A stretch of 64,000 nucleotides of DNA from Erythrobacter sp. Lineage in GTDB: Bacteria > Pseudomonadota > Alphaproteobacteria > Sphingomonadales > Sphingomonadaceae. The position numbers were made by a program, and so were the translations under genes. The notes under the pieces are model-generated. The model worked only from the letters and a program-made list of their open reading frames with translations, did no database searches and was not told where the DNA came from. Positions 56,913 to 64,000 of this stretch are shown piece after piece; the first letter of the stretch is position 1, and each line of letters starts with the position of its first letter. The DNA lies in NCBI GenBank assembly GCA_029937545.1, contig JAPYPR010000004.1, positions 180,576 through 244,575 of the forward strand, read 5' to 3'.

Positions 56913-57693
56913 CCGTCAGAAAAGCGACGAGGGCCCTGACCTTCTTCGTGCGCCATTGCGGCGTCGGCGCGACCAGCCAGTAGGCACGTGTGCCCGGCTC
57001 CGGATCGTCGAGCAGCTCCAGCCGCCCGGCCTCGATCGCATCCTTGGCGAGCAGCTCGGGCAGGATCGCCCGGCCCAGCCCCGCCATCGCGGAAGACAGC
57101 GCCTGCCCCGCGTTGCTCACGGTGACATGCGCCGGCTGGCCGTCCTGCAGCGACAGGCCCCAGTCGATCCAGCGATCGGGCGCACCGGGGGCGGCCACCG
57201 TCACACGGCGCGCGGCAGCGAGTTCGACGCCCTGCAAATCGCCTGGCCCGTCGACCAGCCGGATCGCGAAGTCGAGATTGACCTCGGTGAAATCGGCATT
57301 CTCGTCGGGCACGAAAGTGAAGCTGATGTCGGGGTTCTCGGAAGTGTATTTCGCCAGCCGCGGCGCGAGCCACTGCGCGTAGAATTCGCGCGGCACGGCG
57401 ATGGTATAGCTGTCGTTCGCCTGCCCCGCCTGCATTGCGGACACGCTCTCCTCGAACTTGAGGAAGCCTTCGCGCAAGGCATCGAGGCCGGCTGCGCCTT
57501 CCTGCGTCAGCTCCAGTCCCTTGCTCGTGCGGCGGAACAGCACGGTGCCGAGATGATCCTCCAACGCCCGAATCTGCTGGCCGACGGCAGCGGGCGTCAC
57601 CGCCAGCTCGTCCGCGGCGCGGGTGAACGAGAGGTGCCGCGCGGCGGCATCGTATACGCGCAAGGCGTTCAGGGGCAGGTGCGTGCGCTTCAT
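56905..57693 (-). CDS. LysR-family transcriptional regulator (GcvA-like)
   Basis: The protein has 262 residues. The N-terminal HTH has LNALRVYDAAARHLSFTRAA, ELAVTPAAVGQQIRALEDHL and GTVLFRRTSKGLELT. The rest is a periplasmic-binding-like effector domain. The HTH resembles the GcvA branch, but no glycine-cleavage genes are near. It overlaps the downstream GNAT gene, so they share a transcript. It is divergent from ppk1. Confidence 0.88.
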   Translation of the reverse strand: MKRTHLPLNALRVYDAAARHLSFTRAADELAVTPAAVGQQIRALEDHLGTVLFRRTSKGLELTQEGAAGLDALREGFLKFEESVSAMQAGQANDSYTIAVPREFYAQWLAPRLAKYTSENPDISFTFVPDENADFTEVNLDFAIRLVDGPGDLQGVELAAARRVTVAAPGAPDRWIDWGLSLQDGQPAHVTVSNAGQALSSAMAGLGRAILPELLAKDAIEAGRLELLDDPEPGTRAYWLVAPTPQWRTKKVRALVAFLTGD

Positions 57694-57811
57694 GAGGCAG
57701 GCGACTTAGGCAATGCTGCGCGGCCGCACAAGTCACTCGCTAACCGGAGCCAATGTCGCACGAATGCCGAAGTGCTTGTCACGCCACCGCAACATGCGGC
57801 ACACAGTGGGT

Positions 57812-59992
57812 ATGCCGAAGACCCCGCTCGCCATGAACGACGACATATCCCCCGATCCCGCGCCCGAAGCGCCTGCGCGTTTCGACACGCCGGAGAAGCG
57901 CTATGTCAATCGGGAGCTGAGCTGGCTGAGCTTCAACCGCCGCGTGCTGGCCGAAGCGGAGAACGAGGCCTTCCCGCTGATCGAACGGCTGCGCTTCCTC
58001 TCGATCAGCGCCAGCAATCTCGATGAGTTCGTGATGATCCGCGTGGCCGGGCTGGAAGGCCAGGCGAGCCGAGGGCTGGAAACGCTGGGCATCGACGGCC
58101 GCGATCCGCTGCAGCAGCTGGTGGCGATCCGCGAGCAAATGGGGGCGCTGGTCGTGCGCCAGCAGCGCGTGCTGGACGATCTGCGCCGCCTGCTCGCCAT
58201 GGAGGGCATCTGGATCGCGACTTTCGAGGATCTCGAAGAGGCACAAAAAGGCTGGCTGCGCGACTATTTCGAAAGCGACATCCTGCCGTTGATCACGCCG
58301 CAGGCGATCGACCCGAGCCATCCCTTCCCCTTCGTCGCCAATTTCGGCGCCGGCGTGATCTTCCGGCTGAAGCGCGGCAAGCGCAAGGCGGACCTGATGG
58401 AGATGGTCCTCATTCCCACCGCCGCGCCGCGCTTCGTCCGCGTGCCGGGCGAAAAGGCAATCTACGTCTCCATCGAGCAGCTGGTGGTGGAATTCGCGGA
58501 ACTGCTGTTCCCCGGCTTCAAGATCCTCGGCGACGGGCTGTTCCGCGTGCTGCGCGACAGCGATATCGAGGTGGAGGAAGAGGCGGAAGACCTCGTCCGC
58601 TTCTTCCGCACCGCCATCCAGCGCCGCCGCCGCGGCAATGTGGTGCTGCTGGAACTGGACGACGAATGCGACGAGGTCGCCGAAGCGCTGCTGCGCGAGC
58701 AATTCGAGGTCGGCGAGGAGATGACCGTCAAGACCAGCGGGATGCTTGGCCTCGCGGACCTTGCCGCCGTGTGCAGCGAACCGCGCCCCGACCTCAAGTT
58801 CACGCCTTTCAGTCCGCGTTATCCCGAACGCATCCTGGCGCATGACGGCGATTGCTTCTCCGCCATCCGCGAGAAGGACATCGTCATCCACCACCCCTAT
58901 GAAAGCTTCGAAGTGGTGGTCGATTTCCTGCGCCAGGCCGCGCGCGATCCGGCGGTCGTTTCGATCAAGCAGACGCTTTATCGCGCGGGCGACCAGTCGC
59001 CGGTGATCGCCGCCCTGATCGAAGCGGCGGAAAACGGCAAGGCCGTGACCGCCGTGGTCGAGTTGAAGGCCCGCTTCGACGAAGAGCGCAACCTGCAATG
59101 GGCGACCGAGCTGGAGCGCGCCGGCGTGCAGGTGATCTACGGCTTCACCGAATGGAAGACCCACGCCAAGGTCAGCCTGGTCGTGCGCCGCGACGAGGAA
59201 GGTTACGCCACCTACTGCCATTTCGGCACGGGAAACTACCATCCGGTCAACGCGCGCATCTATACTGATTTCAGCTACTTCACTGCCGATCCTGCTCTGG
59301 GTCGCGATGCGGCGAAGATGTTCAACTTCGTCACCGGCTATATCGAGCCGACCGATCTCGAAAAGCTGGCGATTTCTCCCATTGGCTTGCAGGACAAGCT
59401 TTACGAACTGATCGATCGCGAGATCGCCAATGCGGCGACGGGCAAGCCGGCTGGTATCTGGGCGAAGATGAACTCGATCACCAACCAGGGCGTGATCGAC
59501 AAGCTCTACGAAGCGAGCGCCGCGGGCGTGGAGATCGTGCTGGTGGTGCGCGGCATCTGCAGCTTGCGCGCCGGCGTGCCGGGCCTGTCGGACAATATCA
59601 GCGTCAAATCGATCATCGGTCGCTTCCTCGAACACAGCCGCATGTGGGCCTTCGCCAATGGCGCGGACCTGCCGAGCAAGAAAGCCGACGTGTGGATTAC
59701 CAGCGCCGATGCGATGAGCCGCAATCTCGAACACCGCGTCGAAGTGATGGTCCCGGTCACCAACAAGACCGTGCACGACCAGCTCGTCGATCAGGTGATG
59801 TTGGCCAATATTCTCGATACCGAGCGCAGTTGGCGACTGGGTGCGGACGGGGAATACGAGCGGATGGGGGTTGGCGAAGAAGGCTTCAACTGCCACGAAT
59901 ATTTCATGGAGAACCCCTCCCTCTCGGGCCGCGGCACTGCGCTGAAGGCCCATGACGTGCCTCGCCTGACGCTGAAGGGCGAGCATACGTGA
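57812..59992 (+). CDS. ppk1: Polyphosphate kinase 1
   Basis: The protein has about 726 residues from the ATG at 57812 (719 if 57833 is used). It has RYVNRELSWLSFNRRVLAEA and then LRFLSISASNLDEFVMIRV. The autophosphorylated His is 451 in TEWKTHAKVSLVVRR. The second conserved His is in EHSRMWAF. The phospholipase-D-like tandem domains are complete. It makes polyphosphate from ATP. It is coupled to ppx by a GTGA overlap. Confidence 0.95.
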   Translation: MPKTPLAMNDDISPDPAPEAPARFDTPEKRYVNRELSWLSFNRRVLAEAENEAFPLIERLRFLSISASNLDEFVMIRVAGLEGQASRGLETLGIDGRDPLQQLVAIREQMGALVVRQQRVLDDLRRLLAMEGIWIATFEDLEEAQKGWLRDYFESDILPLITPQAIDPSHPFPFVANFGAGVIFRLKRGKRKADLMEMVLIPTAAPRFVRVPGEKAIYVSIEQLVVEFAELLFPGFKILGDGLFRVLRDSDIEVEEEAEDLVRFFRTAIQRRRRGNVVLLELDDECDEVAEALLREQFEVGEEMTVKTSGMLGLADLAAVCSEPRPDLKFTPFSPRYPERILAHDGDCFSAIREKDIVIHHPYESFEVVVDFLRQAARDPAVVSIKQTLYRAGDQSPVIAALIEAAENGKAVTAVVELKARFDEERNLQWATELERAGVQVIYGFTEWKTHAKVSLVVRRDEEGYATYCHFGTGNYHPVNARIYTDFSYFTADPALGRDAAKMFNFVTGYIEPTDLEKLAISPIGLQDKLYELIDREIANAATGKPAGIWAKMNSITNQGVIDKLYEASAAGVEIVLVVRGICSLRAGVPGLSDNISVKSIIGRFLEHSRMWAFANGADLPSKKADVWITSADAMSRNLEHRVEVMVPVTNKTVHDQLVDQVMLANILDTERSWRLGADGEYERMGVGEEGFNCHEYFMENPSLSGRGTALKAHDVPRLTLKGEHT

Positions 59993-61467
59993 ACCGCAAG
60001 CGCGGGGCCGCCGCGCGCCTGCTGAAACCGCCGCGCGCAGTAATCGACATCGGGTCGAACACCGTCCGGCTGGTCATCTACGAAGGCAGCAAGCGCGCGC
60101 CCGAAACGGTCTGGAACGAGAAGGTTGCGGCACGGCTGGGGCGCGACCTGTCGGAAACCGGGCGCATTCCTAAGGAAGCGCAGGACGAGGCGCTCGCTGC
60201 GCTGGCCCGCTACGCACTGATCATCCGCGATCTCGGCATCGAGGACGTGCAGACCGTTGCAACTGCGGCTCCGCGCGATGCCGAAAACGGGCCGGAATTC
60301 CTGTCGGCCGTGGCGGATTTGGAGCTGGAGCCACGCCTGCTGAGCGGCGAGGAAGAGGCTCGCATCTCCGCGCATGGCGCATTGGGTGCCTTTCCTGGCT
60401 CGCACGGCGTCGTCGCCGATCTCGGCGGGGGCAGCCTCGAACTGGTCTCGATCGGGCAGAACGCGTGCCACGATGCTATCTCCCTGCCTTTCGGCACTTT
60501 GCGCCTACCTGCGTTGCGAGCGGCGGGCGGGTTCGAAGATCGCGTGCAGACATCGATCAATGACGTCGATTGGGCCGCGGACCACTCCGGGCCGATGTAC
60601 ATGATCGGCGGCACCTGGCGCGCGCTGGCGGCCTACGCCATGCGTGAGCTCGATTACCCGCTCGACGATCCGCACGGCTTTGTCCTCTCGGTCGAAGATG
60701 CCGACCGCATGGCTGCCGAGCTGGTCGAGGCGAAGCCTGAGAAACTCTCGAACATCAGCGGCATTTCCAGCATGCGGTCGGAATATCTGCCCGATGCCGC
60801 TGCCCTGCTGCGACCCTTGCTGGTAGAGTTCGAACCCGAAGAGCTCGTGTTCTCCAGCTGGGGCATCCGCGAAGGGTTGCTCTATGCGCGGCTCGATGCG
60901 GCGCAGCAGGCACGCGACCCGTTGCTCGCGGGAGTGGGTGCCTTTGCTGCCGCCCGCGACAGCCATGTGATCGACGCGACGCTGGTCTCGGCCTGGACTG
61001 CCGACCTGGTCGAAAAGTCCCGATCGGGCGATGAACGCAAGCGGATTGCCGCTGCGCAGCTCGCCGCATCGCTCCGCCGGGTAGAGCCGAACCTCCGCCT
61101 GAAAAACGCAGTCGAATGGTCGCTCGACAAGCGCTGGATCGATCTCAGCCCGCGTGGCCGCGCGATGATCTGCGCCGCACTGGTCGGCTCGCTGGGGCGC
61201 ACCGACCTGCCCGACCGCCTGCGCGACCTTGCCAGCGACGACGACCTGCGCGAGGGCATGACCTGGGGACTCGGCCTGCGACTGGCCCAAAGGCTCGGCG
61301 CAGGCACGCGCGAGAGCCTTTCGCACAGCGCGCTACAGCGCGAGAACGGGGCGCTGGTCTTGCAACTCGATCCGGAACGCGCAGCGCTGGCGGCGGGGCC
61401 GGTGGAGACGGAGCTGCAGCGGCTAGCCGACTGGCTCGGGCTGGAAGCGCGGGTGGAGGTGAATTGA
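59989..61467 (+). CDS. ppx: Exopolyphosphatase (Ppx/GppA family)
   Basis: The protein has 492 residues. It starts with GTG overlapping the ppk1 stop. The ASKHA-type ATPase fold is visible: AVIDIGSNTVRLVIYEG, then ATAAPRDAENGPEFL and the phosphate loop VVADLGGGSLELVSIG. The C-terminal HD-like domain is present. It removes phosphate from polyphosphate ends or converts pppGpp to ppGpp; the two cannot be told apart here. Pairing with ppk1 favours the exopolyphosphatase. Confidence 0.92.
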   Translation: MNRKRGAAARLLKPPRAVIDIGSNTVRLVIYEGSKRAPETVWNEKVAARLGRDLSETGRIPKEAQDEALAALARYALIIRDLGIEDVQTVATAAPRDAENGPEFLSAVADLELEPRLLSGEEEARISAHGALGAFPGSHGVVADLGGGSLELVSIGQNACHDAISLPFGTLRLPALRAAGGFEDRVQTSINDVDWAADHSGPMYMIGGTWRALAAYAMRELDYPLDDPHGFVLSVEDADRMAAELVEAKPEKLSNISGISSMRSEYLPDAAALLRPLLVEFEPEELVFSSWGIREGLLYARLDAAQQARDPLLAGVGAFAAARDSHVIDATLVSAWTADLVEKSRSGDERKRIAAAQLAASLRRVEPNLRLKNAVEWSLDKRWIDLSPRGRAMICAALVGSLGRTDLPDRLRDLASDDDLREGMTWGLGLRLAQRLGAGTRESLSHSALQRENGALVLQLDPERAALAAGPVETELQRLADWLGLEARVEVN

Positions 61468-61478
61468 TTGCCCCTCCC

Positions 61479-61504
61479 GTCATCCCAGCGAAAGCTGGGA
61501 TCGC
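61479..61504. repeat. REP-like palindrome after ppx
   Basis: CGTCATCCCAGCGAAAGCTGGGATCGC has the same core as the two palindromes between mdh and sucD and lies 12 bases after the ppx stop. Confidence 0.85.
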
Positions 61505-61614
61505 TCGCGGCAAGCTCTTCCGTTTCAAGGACGCCGATTAGGATCGGGCGCTCCTATAAACCGTCGTGCCTCATCGAAAGCGATTCCACTCTTGCTGGGA
61601 CGATGGATTGGGAC

Positions 61615-62016
61615 TCAATCCGCCGTGGCAGGCGCCGCGAGCGGGAAAAACGGTATGCGGATTTCCAGCGGCGAGCCGTCTTCGGCGTGGAAGGTGTAGA
61701 AGCCTTCCATCGACCCGTGCGGCGTTTCGAGCGGGCAACCGCTGACGTAATCGTGGCTCTCGCCCGGGCGCAGCACCGGCTGTTCGCCGACCACGCCCTC
61801 GCCATCGACATGCGCGACCATACCGCGCCCGTCGGTAATGCGCCAGTGGCGGGCCATGAGCTGCACGCGCTCGTGCGAGCCGTTCTCGATGCGGATGTGA
61901 TAGACCCAGAACCACTTGCCCGCGTCGGGCTGCGATTGCTCGGGAAGGAAGTTCACTGCGACCCGGACGGTAATCCCGTCGGTCGTGGCGGCATGCTGGA
62001 AAAGCTCCTTGATCAC
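61615..62016 (-). CDS. apaG: ApaG protein
   Basis: The protein has 133 residues. It has the ApaG (DUF525) pattern: VRVAVNFLPEQSQPDAGKWF, then WVYHIRIEN and LMARHWRITDGRG, a GVVGEQPVLRPGE loop, and GSMEGFYTF near the end. ApaG has an FNIII-like fold and is linked in E. coli to diadenosine tetraphosphate and metal phenotypes. Its biochemical role is not settled. No apaH or ksgA is next to it. Confidence 0.92.
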   Translation of the reverse strand: MIKELFQHAATTDGITVRVAVNFLPEQSQPDAGKWFWVYHIRIENGSHERVQLMARHWRITDGRGMVAHVDGEGVVGEQPVLRPGESHDYVSGCPLETPHGSMEGFYTFHAEDGSPLEIRIPFFPLAAPATAD

Positions 62017-62209
62017 ATAACCAACGTAATGCGCAGGGAGCGCTCTGCAACCCTGCAGCCGCGGAAAAGGGGCAGTTATCCTCCATGCGGGATGTGCGCG
62101 AAAGGTTAATTCCGATTTACCGCGTTGCGAGAGGGAGCGCTAAGGTCCGCCAGTTTACGTTACGACAGTCTGGGAGTTCAGACGAACCGAAGAAGACGGG
62201 ACAGTTTCG

Positions 62210-62314
62210 ATGGTATTCGCATTCATCCAGCGCCTTGTGCGCGAACAGAGCGGGCTCGCAACGGCATGGCTGGCACCGCTGACGCTCGCCAGCGCCACGC
62301 TGCTCGCGCTCTAA
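62210..62314 (+). CDS. Possible 34-residue membrane peptide
   Basis: A short ORF from ATG 62210 reads MVFAFIQRLVREQ and then a hydrophobic stretch (WLAPLTLASATLLAL) before TAA. The upstream AGAAGACGGGACAG is only a weak ribosome site. It is short and could be chance. Confidence 0.3.
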   Translation: MVFAFIQRLVREQSGLATAWLAPLTLASATLLAL

Positions 62315-62315
62315 C

Positions 62316-62927
62316 TCAAGGCTTTCCGCCCGAAAGATAGTCCTCGATCTGTGCGAGGCGCTCCTTTCCGAACCACATTTCCTCGCCGACGAAGACCGTC
62401 GGTATGCCGAAGGCGCCGCGTTCGACGGCGTGGCTTGTGTTGTCGATCAGCCTCTGCTTGACCTCTGCTTCCTGCGTCGCAGCGAGCAGACGATCGGCGT
62501 CGAAGCCACCCTCCTCCAGCGCCACACGCACCGCATCCAGGTCCCCGCAATCGATGTTCTGCTCCCATACGGCAGGCTGCAGCGTATCCACCAGCGCGCG
62601 CCGCTCGTCCTGGTCCTGCGCGGCGACGAGGATGCGCTGGAGCAGGATCGAATTGAACGGCAGCGCCGGATGCATGCGGAATTCGCTCATTACATGTCGG
62701 TCGAGGAACCGCTGGAATTCCAGCGCGGCATAAGGAACCTTGCCCTTCACGTCCTTGTCCCGGAACATCGGCGGGGCATTGCCTGTCAGCTTGTGCATTC
62801 CCCCGAGGAACACCGGCGTCACCACCAGCTCTGCCCCGGTCCGCTCGGCAATGGCCTCGAGCGGATACCACGCGAGATACCCGTTCGGTGCGGCGAGATC
62901 GAGAATGTATTCGATGGTGCGGGTCAT
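62316..62927 (-). CDS. DsbA-fold isomerase, 2-hydroxychromene-2-carboxylate isomerase type
   Basis: The protein has 203 residues. The start MTRTIEYILDLAAPNGYLAW replaces the CxxC of DsbA by PNGY, as in HCCA isomerase and kappa-class glutathione transferases. The cis-proline region has FGIPTVFVGEEMWFGKERL. Relatives act on glutathione adducts in naphthalene breakdown, but there are no aromatic-pathway genes near. I chose the ATG at 62927; one at 62948 adds seven residues. Confidence 0.85.
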   Translation of the reverse strand: MTRTIEYILDLAAPNGYLAWYPLEAIAERTGAELVVTPVFLGGMHKLTGNAPPMFRDKDVKGKVPYAALEFQRFLDRHVMSEFRMHPALPFNSILLQRILVAAQDQDERRALVDTLQPAVWEQNIDCGDLDAVRVALEEGGFDADRLLAATQEAEVKQRLIDNTSHAVERGAFGIPTVFVGEEMWFGKERLAQIEDYLSGGKP

Positions 62928-62994
62928 GCGGGTTCCTGCCTTTCGCACCAGGACTTAGGCGGAAACGAACGCACCGCGCAACGTTGGGCTGTTT

Positions 62995-63477
62995 ATGACA
63001 GATATGTTGCATCCATCATCGCTCAGCTGGTTCGATGTCGCATGGCGGCTAGGCGCGGCAACCCTGTTTCCGCTAATCGTCGGGCTGGAGCGGTTCTTTC
63101 ACAAGAAACCGATCGATTTCCGGCCCTTCGTGATCATCTCGGTGGCCGCCTGCGGACTGCTGATCGGCTCGATCGAACTGCTGCAATCGAGCAACGACAG
63201 CCAGGCGCAGATCGACCCGACCCGGGTCATCGAAGGCGTCATTACCGGCATCGGTTTCATCGGCGCGGGCGCGATGTTCCGCGAAGGCAATTACGTGCAG
63301 GGCGCAGGCTCCGCAGCCTCGATCTGGTGCGCCGGTGCGATCGGCCTCGTCTGCGGCATGGGCGAATTGTGGCTGGGCGCGATCGTGTCCATCATCGTGT
63401 TTTTATTGTTGGTCGTCAGTCGCCCGTTCACCGAGCGCTGGGATCCGGGCTCGACCAAGAGGGCAGACACGGAATGA
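62995..63477 (+). CDS. MgtC/SapB-family membrane protein
   Basis: The protein has 160 residues and four to five helices. It has the MgtC motif pattern: ATLFPLIVGLER at the first helix, FVIISVAACGLLI, ITGIGFIGAGAMFREG and AASIWCAGAIGLVCGMG. MgtC in pathogens inhibits the F-type ATPase or helps survive low magnesium; in free-living relatives the role is unknown. Its stop overlaps the next start as ATGA. Confidence 0.85.
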   Translation: MTDMLHPSSLSWFDVAWRLGAATLFPLIVGLERFFHKKPIDFRPFVIISVAACGLLIGSIELLQSSNDSQAQIDPTRVIEGVITGIGFIGAGAMFREGNYVQGAGSAASIWCAGAIGLVCGMGELWLGAIVSIIVFLLLVVSRPFTERWDPGSTKRADTE

Positions 63478-64000
63478 CGTGGGCGCGCCTCGGCCTTGGT
63501 GCAGCTTGCGTGAGCCCGATCGCGGCCGGCGCGCCGACCGACACGCGGCCGGTCGATGCGCCGAGGCAGAGCGCCGTGGCAAGCGCACCCAAGGTCGACG
63601 CCGCGTTCGGCAGTCCCGATTACCCTCCCAAACTTAAGCAAATGCTCGCCGTGTCTGCCTTTGCCGAAGTGCCCGGTCAGCCGTGCCCGTGGGACCGAGC
63701 GACCTTCGTGGACGGAAGAGCAAACGGTACGGGAGCGGTTACGCGAGGTGCGTTCCGACAGCCTCTGGCTCGGTCGCTGGGCGCGCGAGAACCTGTCAGG
63801 CCGCCTCGCCTACGCCGGTCTCGGATACAATTTCAAGCCGCGTCCGCGGGCTGCCCTACCAGATACGGCATAGCCGCTGATCTACGAGATCGTCGTGACC
63901 GGCTCCGGCACGATCCTCGCGCCGGACACTCACGCTCGCGCCATGCTGCGCGACTGGCATGACACGGGACGAAGCGCTGATGATCGACCTGCTGCGCAAT
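63474..64000 (+). pseudogene. Degraded gene of unknown family, several frameshifts, runs off the right edge
   Basis: It starts at 63474 with ATG overlapping the MgtC stop. The first frame reads MTWARLGLGAACVSP and on to PGQPCPWDRATF near 63710. Then the sense of the protein moves to a second frame (TEEQTVRERLREVRSDSLWL and then GRWARENLSGRLAYAGLGYN). A third frame follows (GLPYQIR near 63855-63875), then back to the second (PLIYEIVVTGSGTILAPDTH), and lastly TRDEALMIDLLRN at the edge. At least four small indels are needed. It cannot give a full protein. The window ends before the gene does. Confidence 0.65.

Overview
The window is chromosomal DNA from an alphaproteobacterium, most likely order Sphingomonadales and close to Erythrobacteraceae. 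The evidence is the GC-rich codon use, the TCA cluster order mdh-sucD-sucA-sucB-lpdA, the gene order of the S10-spc-alpha ribosomal block, short palindromic repeats of a kind common in sphingomonads, and the style of many genes. The family-level placement is inference. I saw no tRNA, rRNA or CRISPR array.

Positions 1-7300 hold the 3' end of an RTX-type secreted protein, a membrane-anchored GH24 lysozyme-like protein, the RNA cyclic phosphodiesterase ThpR, an M3 metallopeptidase lipoprotein and a membrane diguanylate cyclase. Positions 7297-12245 (minus strand) are a vitamin B12 uptake operon. A cobalamin riboswitch precedes btuB-btuF-btuC-btuD, all joined by 4-base stop/start overlaps, and a small unknown gene follows. 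A SleB-type cell-wall hydrolase diverges from it.

Positions 14232-23671 are the TCA cluster: mdh, sucD, sucA, sucB and lpdA, without an adjacent sucC. A small GIY-YIG nuclease gene, flanked by palindromic repeats, sits between sucD and sucA and is open in frame with sucA. Its core carries a pair of compensating frameshifts. A broken S41 protease gene and a marR gene lie on the opposite strand before lpdA. Then come membrane proteins, an amidase, a PepSY protein, a TRIC-type channel, two tandem paralogous exported proteins and a serine hydrolase (23.7-30.2 kb).

Positions 30335-51780 (minus strand) are the translation block. It runs from rpsL-rpsG-fusA-tuf through the S10, spc and alpha operons to rplQ, including secY, adk and rpoA. 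It is interrupted by an SRPBCC-domain gene and a decayed gdhA remnant between adk and rpsM. Three copies of a modular hairpin repeat fill the rpoA-rplQ and rpsL-rpsG gaps. The S10 operon has a recognisable promoter and a terminator-like hairpin in its leader.

Positions 52-64 kb are an accessory-like region: a ParB-like fragment cut by an IS5-family end, an aldo/keto reductase, small unknown proteins, a duplicated repeat of about 100 bp next to a terminase-small-subunit-like HTH gene, two convergent GNAT acetyltransferases and a LysR regulator. A polyphosphate pair (ppk1-ppx), apaG, a DsbA-fold isomerase and an MgtC-family protein follow. The right edge holds a gene with several frameshifts.

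The strongest candidates for something new are the GIY-YIG/palindrome insertion fused to sucA, the hairpin repeats in the ribosomal operons, the repeat plus HTH gene pair, and the S10 leader attenuator.
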